From positions 186,001 through 250,000 of the forward strand of contig NZ_NFID01000003.1 of assembly GCF_002161595.1 (NCBI RefSeq): a DNA stretch of 64,000 bases, in the 5' to 3' direction. Shown in pieces: positions 42,071 to 50,946 of the stretch. A program made the position numbers and the translations under genes. How positions within the stretch are numbered: the first letter of the stretch is position 1; every line of letters begins with the position of its first letter. The DNA is from Gemmiger sp. An50. GTDB taxonomy: Bacteria; Bacillota; Clostridia; Oscillospirales; Ruminococcaceae. Under the pieces are notes generated by a model, which searched no databases, was not told the origin of the DNA, and saw only the letters and a list, made by a program, of their open reading frames with translations.

Positions 42071-44341
42071 TTAGCCGTGCTTATAGTAGTTGATCAGGCA
42101 GCCGTCCAGCAGGATCTGGCGCTCGTCCGCGGTCAGCGGGGCCAGACTCATGTGGAATTCCAGCGGGCCATCCAGGCTCAGCACGTAGGCCTTCACGCAG
42201 GAGAGGTCACCGGCCAGAGCCTCGCGCACATTGGGCACCAGGACGTAATCGCCCAGACCAAAGGGAGTGGGTCCGGCCAGCTGGAAGGGCAGCATGCCCC
42301 AGTTGATCAGGTTGGAGCGGTAGCGCTTGGTGGCGTACTCCACCGCGATGTTGGCGCCTGCACCCAGCACGCGCTGGCAGCTGGCGGCCTGCTCACGGGC
42401 GGAGCCGTCGCCGGGCTTTACCGCATAGATGCTGGAGGCGATGCCCAGCTGCTCCCAGGTCAGCTCGCCGCAGCCGGGAACCAGATGGATGCGCTCCAGC
42501 AGGCTGGCACTGGTCTTGCCCGCGGCGCGCTCGGCCTCCTCGGCCTGAATGGCCTTGGCACGGCCCACGTACTCCGGGTCTTTACGGCTAAGGGTGAACT
42601 CAGCCAGGCCCAGGGGGTTGGAGCGGTAGGAGCTGGTCTCGCCGCTGGGGATCAGCTCGTCGGTGGTGGTCACCGGGTCGGTGATGTAGCTGCTGATCTT
42701 CAGCAACAGGTTCTCGGGCAGGGGCTGAATGGCGGGCCAGTCCTTGATGTTGGGGCCAAGGCGCAGCAGCTCGTCGTAGTTGCCCTTGCCGTAGCCGGAG
42801 TAAACGCGGCTGCGGTAGCTGGAATCATCGAACTCGTAGGCCGGAATGGTGGGATCGTAGTCGATGTCGGTGGCGGGGGTCAGGATGCCGCCGTTGCGGG
42901 TGGTGGCCGCAATGGAGCGAGCGTCCATCAGGGCCACACCGGCGATTTGGCCGTTGCCCGGCTTGGAGCCTTCCCGGCTGGGGAAGTTGCGGGTGGTGTG
43001 GCGGATGCTCAGCGAGCCGTTGGCGGGCACGTCGCCCGCGCCGAAGCAGGGACCGCAGAAGGCGGTGCGGATGGTGGCGCCGCCGGCCATCAGTTCGCCC
43101 AGCGCGCCGTTCTTCATCAGAGCCATCATGGTGGGCTGGCTGGAGGGGTAAACGCTGAGAGCGTATTCTCCGTTGCCGCCGGTGTGGCCCTTCAGAATGG
43201 TGGCCGCCTCACAGATGTTGGAATACATGCCGCCCGCGCAGCCTGCGATCACGCCCTGGTCCACACGCAGCTTGCCGTTCTCGATCTTGCTTACCAGATC
43301 CAGGCGGGCCTTGCCGCCCATCAGGGCCGCGCAGTCCTCCTCGGTCTTGTGCAGGATGTCTTCCAGGTTGGCGTTCAGCTCTTCGATGCTGTACACGTTG
43401 GAGGGATGCATGGGCAGAGCGATCATGGGCCGGACTTTGGCCAGGTCCACCTCCACCAGACCGTCGTAGTAGGCCAGGTCCGCAGGGGCCAGGGGGGTGT
43501 AATCGCCGCCGCGGCCGTGCAGGGTCAGGTACTCGTGCGTAACCTCGTCGGTGCACCAGATGCTGGACAGACAGGTGGTCTCGGTGGTCATCACGTCGAT
43601 GCCGCTGCGGTACTCCAGAGGCAGCTCGGCGATGCCGGGGCCAACGAACTCCATCACTTTATTCTTCACATAGCCGTTCTTGAACACCGCGCCGATGATG
43701 GCCAGGGCCACGTCCTGGGGGCCGACGCCCACCACGGGCTTGCCGGTCAGGTACACGGCCACCACGCCGGGGCGGGCCACATCGTAAGTACGGCCCAGCA
43801 GCTGCTTTGCCAGCTCGCCGCCGCCCTCGCCGATGGCCATGGTGCCCAGCGCGCCGTAACGGGTGTGGCTGTCCGAACCGAGGATCATCTTGCCGCAGCC
43901 CGCGTACATCTCGCGCATGTACTGGTGGATGACTGCCAGGTGAGGGGGCACGAAGATGCCGCCGTATTTCTTGGCGGCGGACAGGCCGAACAGGTGGTCG
44001 TCCTCATTGATGGTGCCGCCCACCGCGCACAGGCTGTTGTGGCAGTTGGTGAGCACATAGGGCATGGGGAACTTTTCCAGGCCGGAGGCCCGAGCGGTCT
44101 GCACGATGCCCACGAAGGTGATGTCGTGGCTGGCCATGGCGTCGAATTTCAGCTGCAAAGCTTCGGCGTCGCCGCTGTGGTTGTGGGCCTGCAAAATGCC
44201 GTAAGCGATGGTGCCGGTGTGGGCATCCTTCACCGCGTTTTCGTCAAAGCCCAGGGCAGCCAGCTTGGCGGGGGCCTCGCCGTCCGCCTGCACCCACTGG
44301 CCGCGGGCGTAATACATGCCGGTATTGCTGCAAGTTACCAT
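42071..44341 (-). CDS. Aconitase-superfamily hydratase (YbhJ-like)
   Basis: A 756-residue [4Fe-4S] hydratase of the aconitase superfamily, close to the group annotated as 'hydratase' or YbhJ. It shows [20 protein letters not shown] (substrate-binding Ser/His), [12 protein letters not shown] and [20 protein letters not shown] (cluster Cys residues) and the swivel domain with [14 protein letters not shown]. Whether it uses citrate/isocitrate or another tricarboxylate cannot be decided; the standard AcnA sequence differs. No citrate synthase or isocitrate dehydrogenase lies nearby. The ATG at 44341 follows AAGGAGGTTTATTCA. The upstream acetyltransferase frame, as given, overlaps this start by seven bases. 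Confidence 0.88.
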   Translation of the reverse strand: MVTCSNTGMYYARGQWVQADGEAPAKLAALGFDENAVKDAHTGTIAYGILQAHNHSGDAEALQLKFDAMASHDITFVGIVQTARASGLEKFPMPYVLTNCHNSLCAVGGTINEDDHLFGLSAAKKYGGIFVPPHLAVIHQYMREMYAGCGKMILGSDSHTRYGALGTMAIGEGGGELAKQLLGRTYDVARPGVVAVYLTGKPVVGVGPQDVALAIIGAVFKNGYVKNKVMEFVGPGIAELPLEYRSGIDVMTTETTCLSSIWCTDEVTHEYLTLHGRGGDYTPLAPADLAYYDGLVEVDLAKVRPMIALPMHPSNVYSIEELNANLEDILHKTEEDCAALMGGKARLDLVSKIENGKLRVDQGVIAGCAGGMYSNICEAATILKGHTGGNGEYALSVYPSSQPTMMALMKNGALGELMAGGATIRTAFCGPCFGAGDVPANGSLSIRHTTRNFPSREGSKPGNGQIAGVALMDARSIAATTRNGGILTPATDIDYDPTIPAYEFDDSSYRSRVYSGYGKGNYDELLRLGPNIKDWPAIQPLPENLLLKISSYITDPVTTTDELIPSGETSSYRSNPLGLAEFTLSRKDPEYVGRAKAIQAEEAERAAGKTSASLLERIHLVPGCGELTWEQLGIASSIYAVKPGDGSAREQAASCQRVLGAGANIAVEYATKRYRSNLINWGMLPFQLAGPTPFGLGDYVLVPNVREALAGDLSCVKAYVLSLDGPLEFHMSLAPLTADERQILLDGCLINYYKHG

Positions 44342-45093
44342 TGAATAAACCTCCTTGAAACAGGGTTTCGGGGTCTGCGCGGCGGCCGGTGCTCTGCTTC
44401 CCACCCGATTTGACTCGGTCCGGCCCGCAGCGCGCACACTTCACCGGGCAAAAGCCCGTATGAATCGATTATAGCACAAAGGACCCGGCAGCGCCAACCG
44501 CCTGCCGGGTCCTTTGAACTGTTTTTTTTGCTTTTTCGAGCCTTTTGTCCATCCGAGCCGTACGAATTCACAGATAGAGATTCATCCAAAAGAAAATCAA
44601 CCCACTTGCCGTCGATCTTGAAAAAGCCGGGAAAGCGGCCGATCTCCTCAAAGCCGAATTTGCGGTAAAGTGCCTGGGCGCGGGTGTTGTCCGCCCGCAC
44701 CTCCAGCGAGATGATCTCGACTCCGGCATTGTTCTTCGCAAAGTCGATGGCCGCCTCCATCAACCGGCTGCCCACGCCCTTGCCCCAGCACTCCTGCAGC
44801 ACCGAAATGCCGATCTCGGCCCGGTGGCTGGCCCGGGCCAGGGTCATGGCCCGGAAGCTAAGAGAGCCTACCATCCGCCCGTCCAGCCGGGCGACGAAGA
44901 AAGCACTGGTGGGGGTTTCGGCCATGGCGCGCAGATACTCCCGCTCCTGCTCCACCGTGGTGGCCGGTCCCTCGGCCCCGAAAGTGAGGTTGTCGGTTTC
45001 CGAGCCCACCTGCCGCAGCAGGGCAATCAGCTCTTCTGCGTCCTCCGGGCGGCCCTGCTCGATGCAAAGCCGCTCGCCATAGTTTTCATTCAT
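44335..45093 (-). CDS. GNAT family N-acetyltransferase with apparent 3' frameshift
   Basis: Residues 1-168 form a complete GNAT domain ([26 protein letters not shown] with the acetyl-CoA loop, then [20 protein letters not shown] and [18 protein letters not shown]), resembling small-molecule or ribosomal-protein acetylating enzymes. The last 82 codons look unnatural: they read through a terminator-like hairpin and the hydratase promoter and end inside the next gene. Removing one G from GG at 44586-44587 would give WVDFLLMNLYL and a stop at 44568-44570, the usual GNAT ending, for a protein of about 174 residues. Start 45093 has AAGGAGG upstream. Confidence 0.82.
   Translation of the reverse strand: MNENYGERLCIEQGRPEDAEELIALLRQVGSETDNLTFGAEGPATTVEQEREYLRAMAETPTSAFFVARLDGRMVGSLSFRAMTLARASHRAEIGISVLQECWGKGVGSRLMEAAIDFAKNNAGVEIISLEVRADNTRAQALYRKFGFEEIGRFPGFFKIDGKWVDFLLDESLSVNSYGSDGQKARKSKKNSSKDPAGGWRCRVLCAIIDSYGLLPGEVCALRAGPSQIGWEAEHRPPRRPRNPVSRRFIQW
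44468..44497 (-). promoter_or_regulatory. Promoter of the aconitase-family gene
   Basis: On the minus strand TTGGCG, 18 bases, TATAAT, about 127 bp upstream of the start; it overlaps the terminator-like hairpin at 44480-44517. Confidence 0.5.
44480..44517 (-). terminator. Terminator-like hairpin after the acetyltransferase domain
   Basis: Stem AAAGGACCCGGCAG / CTGCCGGGTCCTTT with a 10-base loop. T-run after the stem is short on the minus strand (TTTGTG). Its placement fits the end of the frameshift-corrected acetyltransferase gene. Confidence 0.55.
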
Positions 45094-45106
45094 GGTTGGT
45101 TCCTCC

Positions 45107-46480
45107 TTAAAGTGTTTCCCTGCAAAGGATGCCGTTTTCATCAAAATAGCCGCTTTCCATCACGGTGTTCAGGCTGTCCAGCACCCGCTGCTTGTCCGCA
45201 TCCTCCTCCAGCAGGCTTACCCTGCCGCCGGTCTGGATGCAGGGCAGCAGCTGCACCGTGGCCCCCGCCGCGCCGGGCTCGGTCACCGTTACCTTTAACA
45301 GGGCCGAGTCCAGCGTCTCCATATTGAACCAGAAGTTGCCCAGGCTGTAAAGTACCGGAGTATCCTGCCGCCAGCCCGCGCCCTGCAGGATGTGAGGGTG
45401 CGCCCCCACGATCAGATCCGCCCCGGCGTCGGTGAAGCGGGTGGCCAGATCGGTCTGGGCCTGCTCCAGCACGGTGGAGCCCTCGGTGCCCCAGTGGACG
45501 TACACCACCAGATAATCGCACTGCTCGCTGGCCGCCCGGATGGCCTGTACCGCCAGCTCCGGGTCGTAGCAGCGCAGCACGCCGGGGCTGTCCTGCCCAG
45601 CCTCCGGGGTGAGGATGTACTTTTCCGCCCGGGTGCAGGCGATGTAGCCGATTTTCATGCCGCCTGCCAGAAAGAACTGGGGCTGCATGGCTTCCTCCAG
45701 GTTCTTGCCCGCGCCCACATAAGGGATGTCCGCGCTTTGCAGGGTGGAGAGCGTGTCCAGAAAGGCATCCTCGCCGTAGTCAAAGCAATGGTTGTTGGCA
45801 AGGCCCACAATGTCCGCCCCCAGCTCCTGCCACATGCTCACGTTGGCGGTTTTGGCGCGGAAGGTAAACTGCTTGCCGGGCATGGGGCTGCCCCGGTCGG
45901 AAAAGGAGAATTCATTGTTGCACAAAAGCACGTCCGCCGCGCGCATCTCGGCCAGCAGGCTTTCGCCGAAGCAGTCCGCAATGCCCGCGGCCTGTGCATA
46001 GTGAAGCATGTTGTACCAGTCGTCGGCAAAGTTCACATCGCCGGTGAAAGCCAGCACCGCCGGGCCGTCCGTCGCGCCGGTGTCGTGCACATTTTCCGCC
46101 ATGGGCTGAGTGTAGAGCGCCTGATAATACAGGTAACTCTTGCCGCTCACCTGCCAGAACAGGTCCTGGCTGTAGCCCCCGGTTTCGGCGGCGCCGGTCA
46201 AAGCGTCGCAGATGCCTGGGGACTGCTCCTCACAAAATTGCAGAAAACCGGCGGTCAGCTCCTCCGGCGCACCGGCAGCGCGCAGAGCGGTCAGGGCGTC
46301 AGTGGCCTTCTGCTGAGGGTCCGGGGTAGCGATGGGGACAGACGAAACAGAAACGGTGCTTTGGGGCGGCTGTACCACCCGAACGCCGGTATTCATTAAG
46401 TAATAAGGTACGCCCCAGCTGAGCACAAGTAGCGCGGCAGCACACAGGAGCACAGCCAGAACGCGGGCAGGGGTTTTCAT
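45107..46480 (-). CDS. CapA-family protein (PGA_cap metallophosphatase-like)
   Basis: A 457-residue membrane-anchored protein: an N-terminal helix (about residues 7-25), a Pro/Ser/Thr linker with SVPIATPDPQQ, a 60-residue helical part, then a CapA/calcineurin-like domain with AFTGDVNFADDW, LCNNEFSFS, GLANNHCFDYGEDA, YVHWGTEGS and GAHPHILQGAGW, the metal-binding residues. CapA proteins take part in poly-gamma-glutamate or surface polymer handling; no capBC genes are present, so it is more likely a stand-alone extracellular phosphoesterase. ATG 46480 follows GGAGGG. The acetyltransferase gene begins 13 bp downstream. Confidence 0.88.
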   Translation of the reverse strand: MKTPARVLAVLLCAAALLVLSWGVPYYLMNTGVRVVQPPQSTVSVSSVPIATPDPQQKATDALTALRAAGAPEELTAGFLQFCEEQSPGICDALTGAAETGGYSQDLFWQVSGKSYLYYQALYTQPMAENVHDTGATDGPAVLAFTGDVNFADDWYNMLHYAQAAGIADCFGESLLAEMRAADVLLCNNEFSFSDRGSPMPGKQFTFRAKTANVSMWQELGADIVGLANNHCFDYGEDAFLDTLSTLQSADIPYVGAGKNLEEAMQPQFFLAGGMKIGYIACTRAEKYILTPEAGQDSPGVLRCYDPELAVQAIRAASEQCDYLVVYVHWGTEGSTVLEQAQTDLATRFTDAGADLIVGAHPHILQGAGWRQDTPVLYSLGNFWFNMETLDSALLKVTVTEPGAAGATVQLLPCIQTGGRVSLLEEDADKQRVLDSLNTVMESGYFDENGILCRETL

Positions 46481-46568
46481 GGATTCAGCCCTCCTTGTAT
46501 GGGTTGTAGATGGTGTTTTTAGTATACGTGTTTTCGGTCTGCCCGGCAAGCTTCGACCGAAAAACCGA

Positions 46569-46597
46569 TTGACTTTTGCAAGGGTATGCTGTATACT
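46569..46597 (+). promoter_or_regulatory. Promoter of tRNA-Gly
   Basis: TTGACT, 17 bases, TATACT, ending 29 bp before the tRNA 5' end; near-consensus and strong. Confidence 0.8.
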
Positions 46598-46626
46598 GAA
46601 TCTTGTTCCATAAAAGAAAATCATGT

Positions 46627-46700
46627 GCAGATGTAGTTTAGTGGTAGAACTCCAGCTTCCCAAGCTGGCTGTGTGGGTTCGATTCCCATCATCTGCTCCA
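46627..46700 (+). tRNA. tRNA-Gly (anticodon CCC)
   Basis: A 74-base cloverleaf: acceptor arm GCAGATG/CATCTGC, D-loop with TAGTGGTAGAA, anticodon stem CCAGC/GCTGG around loop TTCCCAA (anticodon CCC, reading GGG), T-arm GTGGG-TTCGATT-CCCAT, and an encoded discriminator plus CCA (TCCA). It stands alone with its own promoter and terminator. Confidence 0.96.
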
Positions 46701-46727
46701 CGTCGGAATGGACTGCGCTCCATTCAA

Positions 46728-46758
46728 AAAGCCCGGCCGCTTGGCCGGGCTTTTCTCA
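46728..46758 (+). terminator. Terminator of tRNA-Gly
   Basis: Stem AGCCCGGCC / GGCCGGGCT, loop GCTT, followed by TTTCTC. Confidence 0.8.
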
Positions 46759-46883
46759 TACCGCTCCGTCATTCCTCCTTTTCCCCACAAAATTTTGCTG
46801 CACAAACTTTTGTGGGGGCCCCGCCCTACGGGCCGAGAAGGATTTTTCCTTATTCACTGTTCACTTTTCACTAATTTGTGTAC

Positions 46884-46914
46884 AAGCCCCAGTCAAACGA
46901 CCGGGGCTTTCTTT
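46884..46914 (+). terminator. Second hairpin downstream of tRNA-Gly
   Basis: Stem AAGCCCC / GGGGCTT with an 12-base loop and a broken T-run; a back-up terminator or remnant. Confidence 0.45.
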
Positions 46915-46965
46915 CGCTTTGCGCACCTTGCAATTTTTTCACTGTTCCATAACCCCCAAGAAGGC

Positions 46966-46994
46966 TTTGCGCGGCGCAAAAAGTGTGCTATAAT
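46966..46994 (+). promoter_or_regulatory. Promoter of the PHP phosphoesterase gene
   Basis: TTTGCG, 17 bases, TATAAT, 95 bp before the start at 47089. Confidence 0.6.
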
Positions 46995-47088
46995 AAAAGG
47001 AAATTGCAAAATAATACTTTTTTCACGGCCACGGCTCGCTTCGGCGCGGCCCGGCCGGTTTGACGATCTGCCAAAGGAGGGAGCTGCC

Positions 47089-47931
47089 ATGCCCGGCGAT
47101 CTGCACACTCATACCACATTCTCCGACGGTTCGCTGAAGGCGGACTGGCTGCCCCGATTGGCCGCCCGCGCGGGGCTGAGTCATCTGGCCATTTCGGACC
47201 ATGACTCCATGCATTCGGTGCGCTACGGCTATGCCAACCGCCTGCGGGAGAACGTGCGGCTGATTCCCGCCACCGAGCTCACCGCCTTTGACTTTGAGCG
47301 GGGGCGGCGGGTGCACATCTTGTGCTACTGGCCGGACGAGACCTGCCCGGACCTGATCGCCCACTGCCAGCTGATGGCGGACCGGCGCAACGCTGTTTGC
47401 CGCCAGAGCGGCCGGGAGCTGGAAGAAATCTATCCCCAGTTCCGGCTGGAGGATGCCCTGGCCCTGGCGCAGGACGGCGGCGTGCTGTATAAATCCACCC
47501 TTATGCAGGTGCTGTGCGACTATGGCCTGGCGGACGGCATTTACAAAGAAACCTACAAGCCCCTCTTCGGTAAGGGCGGCAAGGTGCTGCACGACCCGGA
47601 TTACCAGACCGTGGACCAGGTGCTGGACGTGATCCATAAGGCCCGGGGCGTGGCGGTTTTTGCCCACCCCAGCGTCTACAAAAGCATGGAGCTGGTCACC
47701 GAATTGGCGCTGGCGGGCCGTATTGACGGCATTGAGATCGAGCATCCCCGCAACACCCCGGAGGACAAGCAGGTCCTTTATCAGCTGGCGGCCCAGTGTG
47801 ACCTTCTGGTCACCGGCGGCAGCGACTTCCACGGCCGCAATACCGGCAGTCCCCGGGCACTGGGTATGTGCCGCACCGGCGACGATGCTTTGGCGCGGCT
47901 GGAACAGCTGGCCCAGACCCGAAAGGGCTGA
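47089..47931 (+). CDS. PHP domain phosphoesterase
   Basis: A 280-residue PHP (polymerase and histidinol phosphatase) domain protein. Metal ligands appear in order: DLHTHTTFSDG, LAISDHDSM, PATELTAF, FAHPSVYKS and the final GGSDFHG. This matches the stand-alone family near YciV/RNase AM and 3',5'-nucleoside bisphosphate phosphatases, which process short RNA products or pAp; the exact substrate is open. ATG 47089 follows AAAGGAGGGAGCTGCC. Upstream in-frame codons cross the promoter and are rejected. Confidence 0.9.
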   Translation: MPGDLHTHTTFSDGSLKADWLPRLAARAGLSHLAISDHDSMHSVRYGYANRLRENVRLIPATELTAFDFERGRRVHILCYWPDETCPDLIAHCQLMADRRNAVCRQSGRELEEIYPQFRLEDALALAQDGGVLYKSTLMQVLCDYGLADGIYKETYKPLFGKGGKVLHDPDYQTVDQVLDVIHKARGVAVFAHPSVYKSMELVTELALAGRIDGIEIEHPRNTPEDKQVLYQLAAQCDLLVTGGSDFHGRNTGSPRALGMCRTGDDALARLEQLAQTRKG

Positions 47932-48092
47932 ACCACCGGCGGCGCGCATGAAACAGGGCGGCGCTGCCCATCATCAAGCCAGACCCGGCGGACTGCATCT
48001 GCGGCTCTTTGCCGGTTGGAACGGGCGGGGAGAGACTCTTTCTGCCCGGCTCATAAAAAAACAGTTACCTGAAATAAAAGGAGAAACCCAAC

Positions 48093-48353
48093 ATGACCCA
48101 TACCTACCAGAACCGTGGCGTGTGCTCCCGCAGCACCACTGTGACCCTGAGCGAGAACGGCATCATCCAGGAAGTGAGCGTTGTAGGCGGCTGCAACGGC
48201 AACCTGAAGGGCATCTGCCAGCTGCTGCAGGGTATGCCCGCTGCTGAGGCCATCCGCCGCATGGAGGGCACCACCTGCGGTCCCCGCGCCACCTCCTGCC
48301 CGGATCAGATCGCCAAGGCCCTGAAGGCCGCTCTGCAGGAAGAGGGCCTGTAA
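48093..48353 (+). CDS. TSCPD domain protein (TIGR03905 family)
   Basis: An 86-residue protein with the full TSCPD pattern: CSRSTTVTLSENGIIQEVSV, GGCNGNLKGICQLLQGM and CGPRATSCPDQIAKAL. The conserved cysteines and TSCPD motif also form the C-terminal domain of class II vitamin-B12-dependent ribonucleotide reductases, but this short stand-alone form has no known function. AAGGAGAAACCCAAC precedes the ATG, and a terminator follows. Confidence 0.92.
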   Translation: MTHTYQNRGVCSRSTTVTLSENGIIQEVSVVGGCNGNLKGICQLLQGMPAAEAIRRMEGTTCGPRATSCPDQIAKALKAALQEEGL

Positions 48354-48367
48354 TCCAGGAATCTTTT

Positions 48368-48414
48368 GTAAAAAAACCGCTTTTCCCCAGAAAGGGAAAG
48401 GCGGCTTTTTTTGT
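48368..48414 (+). terminator. Terminator of the TSCPD gene
   Basis: Stem CCGCTTTTCCC / GGGAAAGGCGG with A's before and seven T's after. Confidence 0.8.
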
Positions 48415-48512
48415 GTGGTGGGGGTCTTGTAAAATTGGGTCAATGGGGTACAATGGACCCAGAAACCCTGACCGGCGAGTCAAGGCAAAACAGGAGGAAA
48501 GGGGATGGCAGG

Positions 48513-49130
48513 ATGGACCGGCTTCGTCAGCTGCCCAAGGAGAAGCGCAAGGCGGTGATGCACGCCGCCATGGAGGTGTTCGCCCAGAGCGATTACAAGC
48601 GGGCCAGCACCGAGGAGATCGCCCGCAAGGCGGGTATTTCCAAGGGGCTGTTGTTCTACTATTTTAAAAACAAGCAGACGCTCTATCTGTATCTGGCCCG
48701 GTATCTGCAAAGCTTCATCGAGCAGAACATGAAGATGGAGCAGCTGGCGGGCATCACCGACTTTTTCGATCTGCTGGACTACGGCATGGACGAAAAGCTG
48801 GCCATTCTGCGCAAGCTTCCCTGGGCGCTGGAATTCTCGGTGCGGATGTACTACACCGCCGAGCGGGAAATCGGCCCGGTGCTGCAGAAGTATCAGGTGC
48901 GGGTGCTGGAAGAGCTGTGGGACCGGTATTTCACCGAGGTCGATCTGGAAAAATTCCGCCCCGGAGTGCAGCCGCGGCAGGTGCTGGACATGCTGGTCTA
49001 TCTGACCGACGGTTACATCCACCGCCGCCGCATGGAGCAAAAGCCCCTGGAGCTGGAAGAGCTGGTGAGAGAATACATGGTGTGGCGGGGCATCTTGCGC
49101 AGCTACGCCTATAAGGAGGAGCATCAATGA
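48513..49130 (+). CDS. TetR/AcrR family regulator
   Basis: A 205-residue repressor: N-terminal helix-turn-helix ASTEEIARKAGISKGLLFYY then FKNKQTLYLYL (residues 30-60) and an all-helical ligand domain. It begins MDRLRQLPKEKRKAVMHAAM; the ATG at 48513 is the only in-frame ATG that fits, with AAGGGG eight bases upstream. It overlaps the ABC ATPase gene by ATGA, so regulator and transporter form one operon, and it probably represses its own transporter until a drug or lipid-like ligand binds. Confidence 0.92.
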   Translation: MDRLRQLPKEKRKAVMHAAMEVFAQSDYKRASTEEIARKAGISKGLLFYYFKNKQTLYLYLARYLQSFIEQNMKMEQLAGITDFFDLLDYGMDEKLAILRKLPWALEFSVRMYYTAEREIGPVLQKYQVRVLEELWDRYFTEVDLEKFRPGVQPRQVLDMLVYLTDGYIHRRRMEQKPLELEELVREYMVWRGILRSYAYKEEHQ

Positions 49131-50023
49131 GCGAAACGGCGATTGAGGTCAGCGGCCTGACCAAGGATTACGGCGGCGGCCGGGGCGTGTTCGGGCTGAG
49201 CTTTACGGTGCAGCCGGGCGAGGCTTTCGGCATTCTGGGTCCCAACGGCGCAGGCAAGACCACCACCATCCGCCAGCTGATGGGCTTTGTGCGTCCCGGG
49301 GCGGGCAGCGCGCGCATCTTCGGACAGGATTGCTTTGCCGGTGCGGCCCGGGTGCAAAGCCAGGTGGGCTACCTGCCCGGCGAGCTGGCCCTGATGGACG
49401 ATATGACCGGCGAGGCCTTCATTCGGCTGATGGCCGGGCTGCGGGGCCAGAAGGACCTGAGCTACGCCTGGCAGCTGTGCCAGCGGTTCGGACTGGACGC
49501 GGGGCAGAAGATCCGCAAGATGTCCAAGGGCACCAAGCAGAAGGTGGGTCTGGTGTGTGCGCTGATGCACCGCCCCCGGCTGCTGATTCTGGACGAACCC
49601 ACCAGTGGCCTGGACCCGCTGATGCAGAACCAGCTGTGGGAGATTTTGCTGGCGGAAAAGCAGCGGGGTGTGACGATTTTGCTCTCCAGCCACATCTTTG
49701 AAGAGGTGGAGCGGCTGTGCGACCGGGCGGCGCTGCTGCGCGGCGGGCGCATCGCGGCGGTGGAGCAGCTGGGCGAGCTGCGGGCCAAGGCCAGCCGGGT
49801 GTATCAGCTGAGGTTTGCGGGCGAGAAAGAGGCGGCAGCCTTTGCGGCAGCCTGGCCCGGCGCGGTGGCAAAAGGCGAGTGGGTGCAGCTGCAGCTGAGC
49901 CGGGGCGAGCCGGTGGCACGGCTGCTGGCGATGGCGGCCCAGAGCGGCGTGCAGGACCTGAAAACCCGGCAGGAGTCGCTGGAAGACATGTTTTTGCGGA
50001 TGTATGGGGGGCGGAACGAATGA
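49127..50023 (+). CDS. ABC transporter ATP-binding protein (drug/antibiotic exporter type)
   Basis: A 298-residue ATPase with Walker A GPNGAGKTTTIRQLMG (about residues 38-53), signature in KMSKGTKQKVGLV, Walker B LLILDEPTSGLDPL and the switch His in LLSSHIFEEVE, followed by a ~75-residue C-terminal domain. The MSKG (not LSGG) signature and GLDP ending are typical of CcmA/DrrA-type exporters. It is encoded between a TetR regulator and a six-helix permease with ATGA overlaps on both sides. Confidence 0.94.
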   Translation: MSETAIEVSGLTKDYGGGRGVFGLSFTVQPGEAFGILGPNGAGKTTTIRQLMGFVRPGAGSARIFGQDCFAGAARVQSQVGYLPGELALMDDMTGEAFIRLMAGLRGQKDLSYAWQLCQRFGLDAGQKIRKMSKGTKQKVGLVCALMHRPRLLILDEPTSGLDPLMQNQLWEILLAEKQRGVTILLSSHIFEEVERLCDRAALLRGGRIAAVEQLGELRAKASRVYQLRFAGEKEAAAFAAAWPGAVAKGEWVQLQLSRGEPVARLLAMAAQSGVQDLKTRQESLEDMFLRMYGGRNE

Positions 50024-50811
50024 GCGGAGCATTGCTGAAAAAGGAGCTACGGGCCAACGGCCCGCTGGCGGCGATCTTTCTGGGGGTGGTCACCCTGTAC
50101 GGGTCCATGATTACCAGCATGTTCGACCCGAAGCTGGGCGACAGCCTGAACATTATGATGGAGAGCATGCCGGAGCTGTTCGCAGCCTTCGGTATGAGCA
50201 ATCCGGGGGCCAGCCTGACCCAGTTTCTGGCCAACTATCTTTATGGCTTTCTGCTCATTGCCCTGCCGCTGGTGATGATTCTGCTTCTGGTGCAGCGGCT
50301 GCTGGTGCGGTACACCGACCGGGGCGCCATGGCCTGGCTGCTGGCCAGCCCCACGCCCCGCTGGAAGCTGGCTCTCACCCAGGCCTTTGTGCTGGTGGCA
50401 GCGGTGGTGTTGCTGGTGGCCTACATGACCGGCCTGTGCGGGATTCTGGCGGAGGTGCTGTTCCCCGGCGAGCTGGAGTTTGACCGTTTTGCGCTGGTGA
50501 ATCTGGGCAATCTGGGGCTTTTGCTCTTCTTCGCGGGGCTGTGCTTCTGCTCGGCCTGTCTGTTCCAGAGCAGTGGTCCGGCCCTGTGGGTGGGCGGAGG
50601 TCTGAGCGTGGCCTTCGTGCTGCTGGATATGCTGGCCGGTGTGGGCGAGCAGGCGGAGTTTGTGCGCTGGTTCACTCCGGTGACGTTGTACGACCCGGTG
50701 GCGCTGGCAAACGGCGAAAATGTTCTGCCGCTGGCGGGGCTGTATCTGGGTGCAGTCATTCTCTTTGCTGCCGGTGTGGTGGTATTCACCCGGCGGGACA
50801 TCTGCGTGTGA
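50020..50811 (+). CDS. ABC-2 type permease
   Basis: A 263-residue membrane protein with six predicted helices (about residues 18-32, 68-90, 112-150 as two, 158-180, 190-215, 235-255), and a cytoplasmic loop TDRGAMAWLLASPTPRWKLA typical of ABC-2 permeases that accompany DrrA-like ATPases. The substrate is unknown; TetR control suggests toxic-compound export. It starts in the ATGA overlap with the ATPase gene. Confidence 0.9.
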   Translation: MSGALLKKELRANGPLAAIFLGVVTLYGSMITSMFDPKLGDSLNIMMESMPELFAAFGMSNPGASLTQFLANYLYGFLLIALPLVMILLLVQRLLVRYTDRGAMAWLLASPTPRWKLALTQAFVLVAAVVLLVAYMTGLCGILAEVLFPGELEFDRFALVNLGNLGLLLFFAGLCFCSACLFQSSGPALWVGGGLSVAFVLLDMLAGVGEQAEFVRWFTPVTLYDPVALANGENVLPLAGLYLGAVILFAAGVVVFTRRDICV

Positions 50812-50827
50812 TCTTCTTTTTATAAAG

Positions 50828-50874
50828 GAAAAGCCCGCTTTCTGGTATACAAATGCTGGGAGGCGGGCTTTTTT
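50828..50874 (+). terminator. Terminator of the TetR-ABC operon
   Basis: Stem AAGCCCGC / GCGGGCTT with a long 24-base loop and a following T-run. Confidence 0.7.
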
Positions 50875-50946
50875 GCGCTCTTTCGGTTTAAACTCAGCCT
50901 CTGCCGGGCCATACTTTTGCCGGAACCAACAAACGAAGGGAGAACG

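Larger units (their letters stand above)
46759..47088. other. Gene-free stretch between tRNA-Gly and the PHP gene
   Basis: The frame of the PHP gene is open through here, but codon content and lack of a ribosome-binding site speak against coding. It contains a second hairpin (46884-46914, AAGCCCC / CGGGGCTT then TTCTTT) and the PHP promoter (46966-46994). The stretch near 46846-46871 (TATTCACTGTTCACTTTTC) is a low-complexity spacer. Confidence 0.55.

Noticed and set aside
42077-44344. A 755-codon frame opposite the aconitase-family gene
   Set aside because: Mirror frame; no start signal and no known motif.
46708-47088. An N-terminal extension of the PHP protein
   Set aside because: It crosses the tRNA terminator and the PHP promoter, while ATG 47089 has a strong ribosome-binding site and starts right at the DLHTHT motif.
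49127-50811. Lantibiotic self-protection system
   Set aside because: ATPase plus a single six-helix permease under a TetR regulator fits a general exporter; no lantibiotic genes or two-component system are present.
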